IMG/VR virus record: IMGVR_UViG_3300023175_000136
Coordinates: 1-32,172 of that record
Strand: one strand, 5' to 3'
DNA from: a virus
Length of the DNA: 32,172 nucleotides
The position numbers were made by a program, and so were the translations under genes. The notes under the pieces are model-generated. The model was not told the DNA's origin. It made no database searches and saw only the letters and a program-made list of their open reading frames with translations. This document shows positions 23,939-30,896 of the stretch, one piece after another. Position 1 is the first letter of the stretch; each line of letters starts with the position of its first letter.

Positions 23939-24834
23939 ATTTGCCCTATTGTTTTGTGTAACATATTTTCTCCATTAATAGTAAAGCCTACATTGTTAGG
24001 AACTGAGCGCAACATTATAGGACTGTCGATACTAGTAGGTCTACCATTTGTATCCATATCTTTAATCTTTCTTACGTGAACCATAGAATACATCCAGTCA
24101 GTAGGATGCTGTGTATATCTGTGCATTACTAAAAAAGAATCTGATCGGTTTATATGCTTACCCCCACCTTCAGCATCACTACCAAAAGGAGCAATAGGAT
24201 GCCCTGCATATTCGTGAGTAGATGGATGCAACTTTCTTAAAGCCTCAGTAGCAGCGTGCATACATAATAAAATTGTTATATCATTAGTTTTGCAAAATAC
24301 TCTAAAAGCCGAACTAGCCTCGTAGTCGTAATCGTGTTTGCTTATACCTCTAAGCTGTGATTTATCTATCATTAATGAGTTGTAAGGATCTATCATAAAT
24401 CCGTGATAATCCCATCCTTTCTTTATGCTTTCTCCTAAATTCAGCAATTCCCTATAAGTATATAACGTATTTGGATCTATAATTTTAAAATAATCATTAA
24501 TCCATCTAGTTTTCTCCTCAAAGATATCCTGCTCAATTTTGTTAATTGGCAAGCCTGTAAGAAACTCTACCAGCTTCCTGATTATAGTGTAAGCCTCATT
24601 CTCACTTGAATATATTAGCCATCTTAAACTGTGCTTAACTGTGTAAAGAAGCATAATATACAAAAGAGTAGTAGTCTTTCCTGTGTTAGAATGTCCTAGA
24701 ATAATATTATACTGTCCTAGCGAGAGTTTAAAGTATTCGTCAAAATCTGGTATTCCTAGAGTGAATGCTTGTCTTACTTCCCCTTTGCGAATCTTATTTA
24801 GTTTATCAATTTGGTCTTGTATGTTTAAAATCAT
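23935..24834 (-). CDS. DnaB-like replicative helicase ATPase (short form)
   Basis: 299 aa, containing only the RecA-like ATPase domain. Walker A GHSNTGKT (47-54), Walker B-like GFMIDPYN (145-152), and later DITILLCMHA followed by a segment with a sensor-like VRKIKDMDTNG. The N-terminal primase-binding domain of full DnaB is absent. It most likely acts as phage replicative helicase or a RecA-type accessory. It starts after a terminator and is the first gene of a run of overlapping genes. Confidence 0.75.
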   Translation of the reverse strand: MILNIQDQIDKLNKIRKGEVRQAFTLGIPDFDEYFKLSLGQYNIILGHSNTGKTTTLLYIMLLYTVKHSLRWLIYSSENEAYTIIRKLVEFLTGLPINKIEQDIFEEKTRWINDYFKIIDPNTLYTYRELLNLGESIKKGWDYHGFMIDPYNSLMIDKSQLRGISKHDYDYEASSAFRVFCKTNDITILLCMHAATEALRKLHPSTHEYAGHPIAPFGSDAEGGGKHINRSDSFLVMHRYTQHPTDWMYSMVHVRKIKDMDTNGRPTSIDSPIMLRSVPNNVGFTINGENMLHKTIGQI

Positions 24835-24863
24835 AATACTAAGTTATATAAAAAAAATTAATC

Positions 24864-24890
24864 AAAAAAAAAGGGGCTAAAAGCCCCCTT
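24864..24890 (-). terminator. Terminator after the SSB-like gene
   Basis: Minus strand: GGGGCT-TTT-AGCCCC stem followed by a run of nine T. It lies within the 58-base gap between the SSB-like gene and the helicase gene. Confidence 0.9.
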
Positions 24891-24892
24891 CT

Positions 24893-25168
24893 CTAAAATG
24901 GTAAATCTGCTGTTCTATCAGGGGAATGCTCCGCTGACGTTACTTCCTTCTCTTTCTTCCAAGTGTTTACCTCTGCATATAATTTACCACTATTCCCTTT
25001 CTTGATATCGATGTTTAATCGACCCTCATTAGCAGCTGCTATGTCTTTGAATTTAACCATAGTTTTAGCAAACTGTTCTAAGTTAACTGATATCCTCATT
25101 GGTAACCAGTCCCTATCTGTTTCAAAAGCGAACATTCCATCCGCAAATAATTTTTCTGTTTTATCCAT
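24893..25168 (-). CDS. SSB-like protein with acidic C-terminal tip
   Basis: 91 aa from the ATG at 25168 (overlap of 8 bases); a TTG at 25186 would add six residues and is not preferred. Beta-rich body (MFAFETDRDWLPMRISVNLEQF, LNIDIKKGNSGKLYAEVNTWKK), then a disordered tail ending TADLPF. That end corresponds to the D-D-(I/L)-P-F tip by which single-strand-binding proteins recruit partners. Together with the OB-fold-like 122-aa protein upstream it probably forms the phage's ssDNA-binding function. Confidence 0.6.
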   Translation of the reverse strand: MDKTEKLFADGMFAFETDRDWLPMRISVNLEQFAKTMVKFKDIAAANEGRLNIDIKKGNSGKLYAEVNTWKKEKEVTSAEHSPDRTADLPF

Positions 25169-25529
25169 TGTAAACGTAATTTTCAAATATTCTAGCTGTT
25201 TCTATAATCTGTTTCTCATCCCAGTTGCCACCTCTTGAAAATAAGTCAGTAGCTCTGTTTAATGAACTTTGTCTAATAATATACTTCTGTACATCATCTT
25301 TAGGAGTGTTGCTCGTATTTTGTGCAGGCTGCTCATAAATTAGCTTTCCTGTTTCATACTCCTCATTTTTTTCATAAGAGACTACATCTCCTACTTTCTT
25401 TTTAAACTCTCCTACTGCTAAGAATCCTAAAGAGTCTCCATTAGCAAAAGAAACTTGAAACTTGTTGAAGGTACGCTGACCATTGCTCCAAGTGCCTTTT
25501 GGCTCTACACTTGTAATTTTACTTTGCAT
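25161..25529 (-). CDS. Hypothetical OB-fold-like ssDNA-binding-associated protein (122 aa)
   Basis: Strand-rich N-terminal half (SNGQRTFNKFQVSFANGDSLG, FKKKVGDVVSYEKNEEYETGK) suggesting an OB-like barrel, followed by a low-complexity linker (QPAQNTSNTPKDD) and a C-terminal helical segment QIIETARIFENYVY. Gene order next to an SSB-like protein and this build suggest a role in ssDNA handling or recombination. No firm family. Confidence 0.5.
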   Translation of the reverse strand: MQSKITSVEPKGTWSNGQRTFNKFQVSFANGDSLGFLAVGEFKKKVGDVVSYEKNEEYETGKLIYEQPAQNTSNTPKDDVQKYIIRQSSLNRATDLFSRGGNWDEKQIIETARIFENYVYNG

Positions 25530-25638
25530 AATAATTGTTTTGATTAATTTCTAACTTTGCCTCTAACTCGGCAACTTTGTTTTCTAGTGCTTCAACTCTA
25601 GCTACATAAAGTCTTAGCAAATCTTCAGTGTAAGTCAT
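25519..25638 (-). CDS. Small coiled-coil protein (39 aa)
   Basis: MTYTEDLLRLYVARVEALEN then KVAELEAKLE with a clear heptad pattern of Leu/Val, a single short coiled coil that could be a dimerisation or leucine-zipper module. It overlaps the 46-aa gene at its start and the 122-aa gene at its end, as expected for a translated gene. Confidence 0.6.
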   Translation of the reverse strand: MTYTEDLLRLYVARVEALENKVAELEAKLEINQNNYYAK

Positions 25639-25765
25639 TGCAAATAACTTTAAAGTTTGATCTGCTTTCTAACTCTTTTTTGCAAGCTTTGCGATAAGCG
25701 TCTAGTAATTCAGGATTTTGTACAGCATCCAGCAACTGTTCATTAGTGTAATATTTAATATTCAT
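25625..25765 (-). CDS. Hypothetical 46-aa protein, first gene behind host-type promoter
   Basis: MNIKYYTNEQLLDAVQNPEL followed by AYRKACKKELESRSN, helical with two Cys in the second half. The ATG lies about 10 bases from the predicted start site of the TTG-N18-TATATTTG promoter. The end overlaps the coiled-coil gene by 14 bases. Unknown role. Confidence 0.6.
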   Translation of the reverse strand: MNIKYYTNEQLLDAVQNPELLDAYRKACKKELESRSNFKVICNDLH

Positions 25766-25781
25766 AATACTTAGTTTTCAA

Positions 25782-25810
25782 CAAATATAAATAAATATTT
25801 TATAAAACAA
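25782..25810 (-). promoter_or_regulatory. Host-type promoter TTG-N18-TATATTTG (downstream copy)
   Basis: Minus strand TTG (25810-25808), 18 bases, TATATTTG (25789-25782), exact for the Bacteroidota TAnnTTTG box. Predicted start about 25775. It follows the terminator at 25809-25842 and drives the 46-aa gene and those after it. Confidence 0.6.
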
Positions 25811-25842
25811 AAAAAAGGAGCAAAAAAATTAATTCTTACCCC
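25809..25842 (-). terminator. Terminator between two host-type promoters
   Basis: Minus strand AGGGGTAAGAA pairs with TTTTTTGCTCCT, allowing G-U pairs that exist only on this strand, then a run of T. It ends transcripts from the NinG gene and from the promoter at 25874-25902. Confidence 0.7.
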
Positions 25843-25867
25843 TCTTTTAACAAGTATTATGATAAAC
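25809..25867 (-). ncRNA. Possible short untranslated RNA between promoter and terminator
   Basis: A perfect-consensus host promoter at 25874-25902 is followed after about 60 bases by a terminator, with no ORF in between. It could be a small RNA, or the leader of an attenuated transcript read through into the genes below. No conserved RNA family was recognised. Confidence 0.3.
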
Positions 25868-25873
25868 TTACAG

Positions 25874-25902
25874 CAAATATAAGTATTATCAGGTTATTTC
25901 AA
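25874..25902 (-). promoter_or_regulatory. Host-type promoter TTG-N18-TATATTTG (upstream copy)
   Basis: Minus strand TTG (25902-25900), 18 bases, TATATTTG (25881-25874), same spacing as the copy at 25782-25810. Its predicted transcript (start about 25867) would run into the terminator at 25809-25842 after about 60 bases without coding for anything. Confidence 0.5.
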
Positions 25903-26280
25903 AACCTTTTTGAGTTCTTTTTCATAGTGCCTTACCATATCTTCTAGCTCATCTATAGAAAACTTTACTGTAGTTTTACTAAGCATATACATTTTTTCAG
26001 CTGTTTCTTTTCCTAATCTCTTTCCAAACTCATACTGCATCCCTTGCTTCATAACATTACAACCATAGCATTGAGGTCTACAGTTATCTTCACTCCATCT
26101 ACTAGCATAATTTTTTCTACTCATAAAGTGTCCATTTTGTATTTTTTTAACAGGATATTCCCTATCACAAGTGAAACACTTTACAACTCCCTGCTTATTA
26201 GCATATTTATTTCTAATATACAAAGAGAAAACAGCATCTAGCTTTTTAACTAGTTTTGACCTAATAGGCTTTTTAGCCAT
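25894..26280 (-). CDS. ninG: NinG-like recombination protein
   Basis: 128 aa. Zinc-finger/HNH-like core: CFTCDREYPVKKIQNGHFMSR (Cys35, Cys38, His51) and WSEDNCRPQCYGCN (Cys67, Cys71, Cys74), which match the C-x2-C, Q-N-G-H-F, N-x-R-P-Q-C-x2-C-N layout of lambda NinG/Rap, a structure-specific protein acting on branched DNA. C-terminal charged helix follows. It overlaps the upstream gene by 8 bases. In phage replication it helps recombination intermediates. Confidence 0.85.
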   Translation of the reverse strand: MAKKPIRSKLVKKLDAVFSLYIRNKYANKQGVVKCFTCDREYPVKKIQNGHFMSRKNYASRWSEDNCRPQCYGCNVMKQGMQYEFGKRLGKETAEKMYMLSKTTVKFSIDELEDMVRHYEKELKKVLK

Positions 26281-26521
26281 TTGTTAAATCCTTTTCATTC
26301 ATATGAGCCTCTAAGATATAACCATCTATCGGACTAATGCTAGCTATAGCTTTGTAAATCTTTTTACTAATTCCTTTTACTTCTGCTTTTTCTTTTTTAG
26401 AAGATTCGATTCCTAGATTTGTATACATATTGCTATCCATTTCTAGTAAAGCATCTACTTTCCTCTTAACACTCCAAGTCTTATAACCACTAATCTTTCT
26501 AATTTTTTCTAAAATTTCCAT
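26273..26521 (-). CDS. Small helical protein, first gene after the control region (possible regulator)
   Basis: 82 aa using the ATG at 26519-26521; a TTG at 26536 gives 87 aa. The sequence RKISGYKTWSVKRKVDALLE and MDSNMYTNLGIESSKKEKAE is a basic helical protein without clear membrane or catalytic parts. It is the first gene leftward of the repeated dyad motif region, so it is an obvious candidate to bind those sites, but a helix-turn-helix is not certain from sequence alone. Similar proteins occur in flavobacterial phages (from memory). Confidence 0.55.
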   Translation of the reverse strand: MEILEKIRKISGYKTWSVKRKVDALLEMDSNMYTNLGIESSKKEKAEVKGISKKIYKAIASISPIDGYILEAHMNEKDLTNG

Positions 26522-26536
26522 ATCTTTTTCTTGCAA

Positions 26537-26755
26537 GTTATAAAAATTATTTGTTTTTTTTTACTATTAGCTACTTCTTAGCTATATACTCTTAGCTACA
26601 TAGAATAACTAAATACACTAGCTACTCTAAGAATAGCTACTCTAAGAGTAACTTGTTTATAATTAAAATAAGCCTTTCTAAGAGTTAATAAGTTTGCTGT
26701 TGGTATATTACCACCATAAAAGACTAAAAGTCGCTCTAAGAGGCTATAAAGTGTC
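26537..26755. promoter_or_regulatory. Gene-free control region with repeated dyad motif (operator or origin candidate)
   Basis: 219 bases without a convincing ORF, the largest gene-free stretch. It holds about six copies of a motif related to TACTCT-n-AGAGTA: 26572-26584, 26587-26599, 26623-26635, 26638-26650 (perfect 6+1+6 dyad), 26677-26685 and 26732-26744. The two central copies belong to a tandem 14-base repeat with period 15 (26619-26632 and 26634-26647). A second dyad TGGTA-TAT-TACCA lies near 26701-26713 and a weak GACT-n3-AGTC hairpin with T-tract at 26717-26732. No clear host -7 box was found. It separates the lysis cassette from the early genes, as expected for an operator or an iteron origin. 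Confidence 0.65.
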
Positions 26756-27172
26756 TTATTTGTGATGTTTGTTTCCTAGTATCTTCTCAGCTCCTCTGCT
26801 TCCAAAATATCCTATAAATACAATTTGCAACAATTCTTTGACTATTTCTAACTCGCTAAGTTGCAGTCCCCAGCCTACAACAAAAGCAATAGTTAAAAAA
26901 GCTAATGTTAATGGTCTAACATTTTGAGCAAGCCAGCTAGAGCTTCTAGAATCTGCTACCCATCTTCTTGTAATGCCATCTATTTCTGCTCGCTCTATTC
27001 TTAGTTTCTCAAGAGCCACATCTTTATCCTCAGCAGACATATCTGAGCCACCTATAATAGCCTCTATAACAGAACCTACTGGAGTATCTTCTGCTATCTT
27101 ACTAACTACATTAGGAATTTTTTTTAAAAGAAATTGCCCTACTGCTGTATCTTTAAACTTCTTTTTCTCCAT
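26756..27172 (-). CDS. Holin, GTA/3TM-type (putative)
   Basis: 138 aa. An amphipathic N-terminal part with TPVGSVIEAIIGGSDMS, then ITRRWVADSRSSSWLAQNVRPLTLAFL entering a membrane span (about residues 85-106), and a second hydrophobic helix ELLQIVFIGYFGSRGAE. The RRWVADxRSxSWLAxNVRPLTL stretch is the hallmark of the GTA_holin_3TM family. It lies directly after the M15 peptidase with a 20-base overlap, a typical holin-endolysin pair. Function: permeabilises the inner membrane to release the endolysin. Confidence 0.8.
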   Translation of the reverse strand: MEKKKFKDTAVGQFLLKKIPNVVSKIAEDTPVGSVIEAIIGGSDMSAEDKDVALEKLRIERAEIDGITRRWVADSRSSSWLAQNVRPLTLAFLTIAFVVGWGLQLSELEIVKELLQIVFIGYFGSRGAEKILGNKHHK

Positions 27173-27626
27173 AAGGCTGGTAGTGTGTTTGATTGTTGAT
27201 CTTAACAGCTCTTAGAACTCTTCCTCTGTTCTCTCTATCTGTAAAGTAAGCTATATGTATCCAGTCAGGATTCTTATCATTACCAAACTCCCATATTAAA
27301 GTATCAAACTCTAAATTGTCTTTTATGTATTTAAACATTTGCCCATTCTTTTTATGCCCATAGGTGTCATCTATATCGATAGCGCACCCACTCATATGAG
27401 CAGAGTTCTTAGCACCAAATACGCTGTTCAATGCTTTACTTCTAAAAAAGCTTGTGATCTTTATAGCTCCTCCTACCCACTCTCTGAGAGGCTCAAAAAC
27501 AGCTTCTGCTAAAGCTTGCATATTCTCTAGCTGCTCAGCATTAGGCTTATTCTCAATATTTAACCTTGTAGCTGTATTTGAATAAGTAGCCTCTTTGTAA
27601 GAAATATGCTCACTTATTTTCTTCAT
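27153..27626 (-). CDS. M15-family peptidase, endolysin (putative)
   Basis: 157 aa. SAHMSGCAIDIDD (His77, Asp84) and DWIHIAY (His124) supply the zinc ligands of the M15/peptidase_M15_3 group; TSFFRSKALN upstream is the usual substrate-side segment. No signal peptide, so it needs a holin for release. It cleaves peptide stems of peptidoglycan for host lysis. Overlaps the membrane gene before it by 17 bases and the holin after it. Confidence 0.85.
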   Translation of the reverse strand: MKKISEHISYKEATYSNTATRLNIENKPNAEQLENMQALAEAVFEPLREWVGGAIKITSFFRSKALNSVFGAKNSAHMSGCAIDIDDTYGHKKNGQMFKYIKDNLEFDTLIWEFGNDKNPDWIHIAYFTDRENRGRVLRAVKINNQTHYQPYGEKEV

Positions 27627-27909
27627 TCTTTCTTCCTTTTCGTGACTTACCAGCTACTGCTTTAGGTACATCTCCTAACTGGTTACCTACTTCTTTGATA
27701 GCTTTAGATACATCTTTAAGCTCCTCTCCTACTCTATCAACTCTGTAGCTTACCTCGTCTTTAAGGTCTGAAAATTTTTCTTCTAAGATATCTGGGATCA
27801 TATTGTTATTGTCATCTCTAGTCATCCCTTTTTTTGTTAGCCAAATAGCAGCTATGTTAGTTATTATAGCTAAAATTAAAACTGCTAATACAATGTAAAT
27901 TATTTCCAT
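27610..27909 (-). CDS. Membrane-anchored coiled-coil protein of lysis cassette
   Basis: 99 aa. An N-terminal membrane span (IVLAVLILAIITNIAAIWL, about 5-23) followed by a charged coiled coil (KFSDLKDEVSYRVDRVGEEL) and a basic end. The layout recalls an inner-membrane spanin or a holin-associated protein, but no partner outer-membrane lipoprotein was identified. It is in the lysis cassette between another anchored coiled-coil protein and the endolysin. Confidence 0.55.
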   Translation of the reverse strand: MEIIYIVLAVLILAIITNIAAIWLTKKGMTRDDNNNMIPDILEEKFSDLKDEVSYRVDRVGEELKDVSKAIKEVGNQLGDVPKAVAGKSRKGRKNEENK

Positions 27910-27910
27910 A

Positions 27911-28186
27911 TTATTTTTTTTTCTGAATCCACTCTAAATCTTTCATAAAATCTCGCATCTCAAGCTTCATAGATTTAACTTCCTCCTCTAAAGCTCTTTG
28001 ATTTTTCCAAGTGTACTCTTTTTGGTTATACTTTAATTTATTAACTTCCTCTTCTAATATAGTAATTTTATTTGAAAGAGTATAATATGATCCTACAATG
28101 GAAGCAAACATTGCTAAGATTGTAATGATCTGTGTAATACTGATACTAACATCAGCCTTCTTGTCTCCATTTAGATCTATATTCAT
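27911..28186 (-). CDS. Membrane protein with coiled coil (91 aa)
   Basis: Starts with MNIDLNGDKKADVSISI, a D-x-N-x-D-x-x-x-D-like loop, followed by a single membrane span (IITILAMFASIVGSYYTL) and a coiled coil of Lys/Glu (ITILEEEVNKLKYNQKEY). It resembles small phage membrane proteins of lysis cassettes. Together with the 99-aa protein it might form a two-component spanin-like device; this is inference. Confidence 0.55.
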   Translation of the reverse strand: MNIDLNGDKKADVSISITQIITILAMFASIVGSYYTLSNKITILEEEVNKLKYNQKEYTWKNQRALEEEVKSMKLEMRDFMKDLEWIQKKK

Positions 28187-28326
28187 TGTCTTAGTTTCTT
28201 AGTGATTTGGATTATTGTATATAGGATAGCCAATACTAGAGAAATAGTCTGTAGTATAGGATTTACCTCTGTTATTGATATTGCCAATGCTATAGCGTTA
28301 GTTAAATATATTTTTAAATCAGTCAT
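28183..28326 (-). CDS. Small membrane protein with two spans (47 aa)
   Basis: Starts MTDLKIYLTNAIALAISITE; two hydrophobic stretches (about 8-18 and 24-41) then a basic end KKLRQ. The ATG overlaps the end of the 123-aa gene and its TGA overlaps the next ATG. Small holin-like proteins of this size occur at this place in many phages; it may be an accessory holin or an antiholin. Confidence 0.6.
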   Translation of the reverse strand: MTDLKIYLTNAIALAISITEVNPILQTISLVLAILYTIIQITKKLRQ

Positions 28327-28690
28327 CTTGTTCAGCTATTAAATCCCAAGTTTGCGTCTCTTCATTCCACTCGTATAATTGTCCATCTGTTGGATATGGT
28401 ATTGGCGATTTCCAATCAAAGTTTTCGTCTAATGTCCAAGAATTAAATGGCTGTGGCGAGATAAAAACATCGTTTGTTTCATCGTAAGTGTAACCAATTC
28501 CAGCATATTGTTTTCTGAAATTTCCATTATAAGAAGTTTGAACCCAAGTTGCACTTCCCAATAATTCATTTAAAAACACTTTTCCTTTTTGTTCGGATTC
28601 AGTTCCATCTGTTTCAAGAAGTACTTCATTGTTTACAACAATCACTTCAGTCACAATATTATTTTTGTCAAGTTTTGCAAAGTGTGCCAT
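28319..28690 (-). CDS. Conserved marine-phage virion-associated protein (123 aa)
   Basis: MAHFAKLDKNNIVTEVIVVN, then NGNFRKQYAGIGYTYDETND, PFNSWTLDENFDW, and GQLYEWNEETQTWDL. This order is one I know from pelagiphages, cyanophages and flavobacterial phages, usually downstream of tail fibre genes. The YDETNDVF-x-x-P-x-PF-x-SW region is characteristic. Function is unsettled; it is probably a virion or fibre-related protein. It closes the fibre block and overlaps the first lysis gene. Confidence 0.7.
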   Translation of the reverse strand: MAHFAKLDKNNIVTEVIVVNNEVLLETDGTESEQKGKVFLNELLGSATWVQTSYNGNFRKQYAGIGYTYDETNDVFISPQPFNSWTLDENFDWKSPIPYPTDGQLYEWNEETQTWDLIAEQDD

Positions 28691-28692
28691 AA

Positions 28693-29544
28693 TTAATGAG
28701 TATAAGAACCGCTTCCAGTGAATGTTAAAATTGTATTATCTTCAAAAGTTGTAACTGTTGGACTTCCAGTTGTTGTTCCCGAATATTGTGAAGTTGGTAT
28801 GCTTAAAATAACAACACCTGAACCGCCCGAATAAGTTGTGACAGTTTGTGAATACATTGTTCCGCCTCCACCCCCTCCACGATTTGCAGGAGCGTTTGAC
28901 CCACAAGCACCACCATCATAAGGGCAATAATTAGAACTTGAAGAACCAGCACCAAAATTTGATGGGCGGCTACTATAACCTGATCCACCTCCGCCATAAG
29001 CACCACCAGCATATCCTATTTCAGTACCAGTAATAGAAGAATATATTCCATCACCTCCAGCACCTACGCCCCCACCAGCCGAACTATATGAACCATTTCC
29101 TCCAGCAGCAGATGCACCAGCACCTCCTCCTCCGCCTACTTTTCTTCGGTAAGTTTGATAATTTGGATCTGGGGGAGTACCACCATTACCACCACTATAA
29201 TTTGGGGAATCACCACCATATCTCCATTTTGGTGAAGATGGCGCACCATTTTGAGCAGCAGTACCAGCGTTTGCAGTCACATTTAAACCAGTTCCAATTA
29301 AACTTGAATAAGTTCCATTGCTTCCATTTCCAGAACCTCCACCTCCGACTGTTATTGTGTAAGTTACTCCTTCAGTAAAAGTGAATCCTTCAGCAGAAAC
29401 CTTAGCATCTCCGCCTCCGCCTCCACCACTTCCATAATCATTGTAAGCAGATGCACCAGCACCTCCACCGCCAACTACGAGATAAGATGTAATACCTGCA
29501 ACACCGCCAGCAATACCTCCAAATTGTAAACTTTGACCAAACAT
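28693..29544 (-). CDS. Glycine-rich adhesin-like tail protein (283 aa)
   Basis: Very rich in Gly, Ser and Tyr, with VVGGGGAGASAYNDYGSGGG early and several further Gly runs, between short strands (YTITVGGGG), ending in VTTFEDNTILTFTGSGSYTH. Poly-Gly blocks alternating with aromatic residues occur in distal adhesins such as T-even gp38, where the runs form a polyglycine sandwich. The position after fibre and propeller genes supports an adhesin. It has no obvious chaperone domain. Confidence 0.6.
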   Translation of the reverse strand: MFGQSLQFGGIAGGVAGITSYLVVGGGGAGASAYNDYGSGGGGGGDAKVSAEGFTFTEGVTYTITVGGGGSGNGSNGTYSSLIGTGLNVTANAGTAAQNGAPSSPKWRYGGDSPNYSGGNGGTPPDPNYQTYRRKVGGGGGAGASAAGGNGSYSSAGGGVGAGGDGIYSSITGTEIGYAGGAYGGGGSGYSSRPSNFGAGSSSSNYCPYDGGACGSNAPANRGGGGGGTMYSQTVTTYSGGSGVVILSIPTSQYSGTTTGSPTVTTFEDNTILTFTGSGSYTH

Positions 29545-29545
29545 A

Positions 29546-29932
29546 TTAAGCCGCTATTTGTGAAATTGAATACCAAAACTCTGTTGCACTAACGCAAATA
29601 ATCTGAATAAAGTTCTTTGTTGAAGAAGTGTCATCGTATTCCCCAGCTATTAAATTAAAAGTGCCTGATGCTCCTCCTACTGTAAAACTAAGAGTAGAAG
29701 TGCTACCTCCTCCTGTCAACACTAAACATTTTGTCATCCCTATTTTAGGATTTGTAATATTTAGGGTAGTGTTTTGGTTTGGTGTTAATGTAAATATCTG
29801 AGCGGCATCGAAATCAATATCAACAGTTGCAGCAGCTGTCAAAGAAGATGAAGTAGAAAATTCTGCATCTATTTTTTCATACGAAACAGAGTCATCTGCT
29901 AATACTGAATTTGTTACTTTAGTTATTGCCAT
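29546..29932 (-). CDS. Stand-alone tail domain related to the fibre C-terminus (128 aa)
   Basis: MAITKVTNSVLADDSVSYEK, then a strand-rich body and FIQIICVSATEFWYSISQ. Its layout (DDSVSYEKI, T-rich strands, (I/V)Q(I/V)(I/V)C near the end) parallels the last 110 residues of the large fibre protein (DNSVTYDKL ... IQVVCI). It may be a separate head domain or decoration of the fibre. The similarity is by eye. Confidence 0.6.
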   Translation of the reverse strand: MAITKVTNSVLADDSVSYEKIDAEFSTSSSLTAAATVDIDFDAAQIFTLTPNQNTTLNITNPKIGMTKCLVLTGGGSTSTLSFTVGGASGTFNLIAGEYDDTSSTKNFIQIICVSATEFWYSISQIAA

Positions 29933-29982
29933 AATTATTTATTTATTCTGTTATTAATTTTGTTAAGGCTAATCATTCATTT
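29933..29982. other. AT-rich gap, no recognisable feature
   Basis: 50 bases between the propeller protein and the 128-aa protein. No hairpin, host -7 box or CGTTATATA element was seen. Confidence 0.6.
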
Positions 29983-30894
29983 TTATATCACTCTTGAAAT
30001 GTGAATATCATCCCATCCCTGTCCGTTATATGCTGCATTTGTCCAAGTTGCACCATAATCTTGCGAAACCGCTATATAACTACCATTTGTTTGGGTTGAT
30101 GCAATTTGGTATTGACCTGTCGCTGACACAAAACATCTATCATAAGCTTGTGAAGTGTGTTTTTGTGAAAAAGAAGAACCATAATTTGACGAAACAAAAA
30201 TATACCCACCATTTTTTGCGTATGTAACATATTGTCCATCCGCAGAAATTCCAACTGCGCTCGGTGTCCCAGAATTTATTGTTGAAAAAGATGAACCGCT
30301 ATTTGTTGAAAATATTGTGTTCCAACTTGTCCAATTACTCGCAATAACATATTGCCCATTATCGGAAACTGCTGCACTCCCCCAAGTAGCTGAAGGTAAA
30401 CCAGAATAAATATCTTGATTTGTCCAAGCATCTGAAGTTTTCCAAAGTGAATTTGATGCACGACCAGCAATTTGATATAGTCCGTCAGTTCCCATATTAG
30501 CACTCCTAAAATCTGAAAAACTTAACACGCTAAAACTTGAACCATAATTTGTTGAATAATAAATCCCACCTGTTGAAGAAGCAAGCATATATTGACCAGT
30601 TGCAGATATTACAATATTGTTCCAAGCCTTAACTGGTGATCCACTTACTGTATTAAAACTACCTCCATTTGCTGATAATTTTAATACTCCAGAAGATTGA
30701 CCATACATAATGTATTGACCATCGCCACTTATTCCGACCGCAGTAGAATATATTACCCCTGTTTTATTAGTAAAAGTAGCCCCATAATCATCTGAATATT
30801 TCAATGATGCGCCATTTTGAACCGCTACGATGTATTTACCATCGTCACCACCACCGCCACCAGCTTGATCAATAAGTCTTTTATTTAATCCCAT
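29983..30894 (-). CDS. Beta-propeller tail protein with Asp-box-like repeats (303 aa)
   Basis: A short N-terminal GLNKRLIDQAGGGGGDDGK tag is followed by about six or seven repeats of about 40 aa. Each has a GQYI/GQYV-type strand (ISGDGQYIMYG, ISATGQYMLAS, VSDNGQYVIAS, ISADGQYVTYA, VSATGQYQIAS) and an Asp-box-like S-x-D/N-x-G-x-(S/T)-(F/W) turn (YSDDYGATF, STNYGSSF, SSNYGSSF, SQDYGATW). This is the pattern of BNR/sialidase-type propellers. Catalytic sialidase residues are not evident, so it is likely a sugar-binding tail tip. Confidence 0.75.
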   Translation of the reverse strand: MGLNKRLIDQAGGGGGDDGKYIVAVQNGASLKYSDDYGATFTNKTGVIYSTAVGISGDGQYIMYGQSSGVLKLSANGGSFNTVSGSPVKAWNNIVISATGQYMLASSTGGIYYSTNYGSSFSVLSFSDFRSANMGTDGLYQIAGRASNSLWKTSDAWTNQDIYSGLPSATWGSAAVSDNGQYVIASNWTSWNTIFSTNSGSSFSTINSGTPSAVGISADGQYVTYAKNGGYIFVSSNYGSSFSQKHTSQAYDRCFVSATGQYQIASTQTNGSYIAVSQDYGATWTNAAYNGQGWDDIHISRVI

Positions 30895-30896
30895 TC

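Noticed and set aside
24456-24470. Extra CGTTATATA copy inside the helicase gene, and others near 11055 and 16135
   Set aside because: They lie within coding sequence and have no ATG three bases downstream opening a useful frame, so they are not counted as start signals.
29088-29378. Plus-strand His/Leu/Gln-rich frame
   Set aside because: Complement of the glycine-rich adhesin gene; biased composition and no overlap-coupled neighbours.
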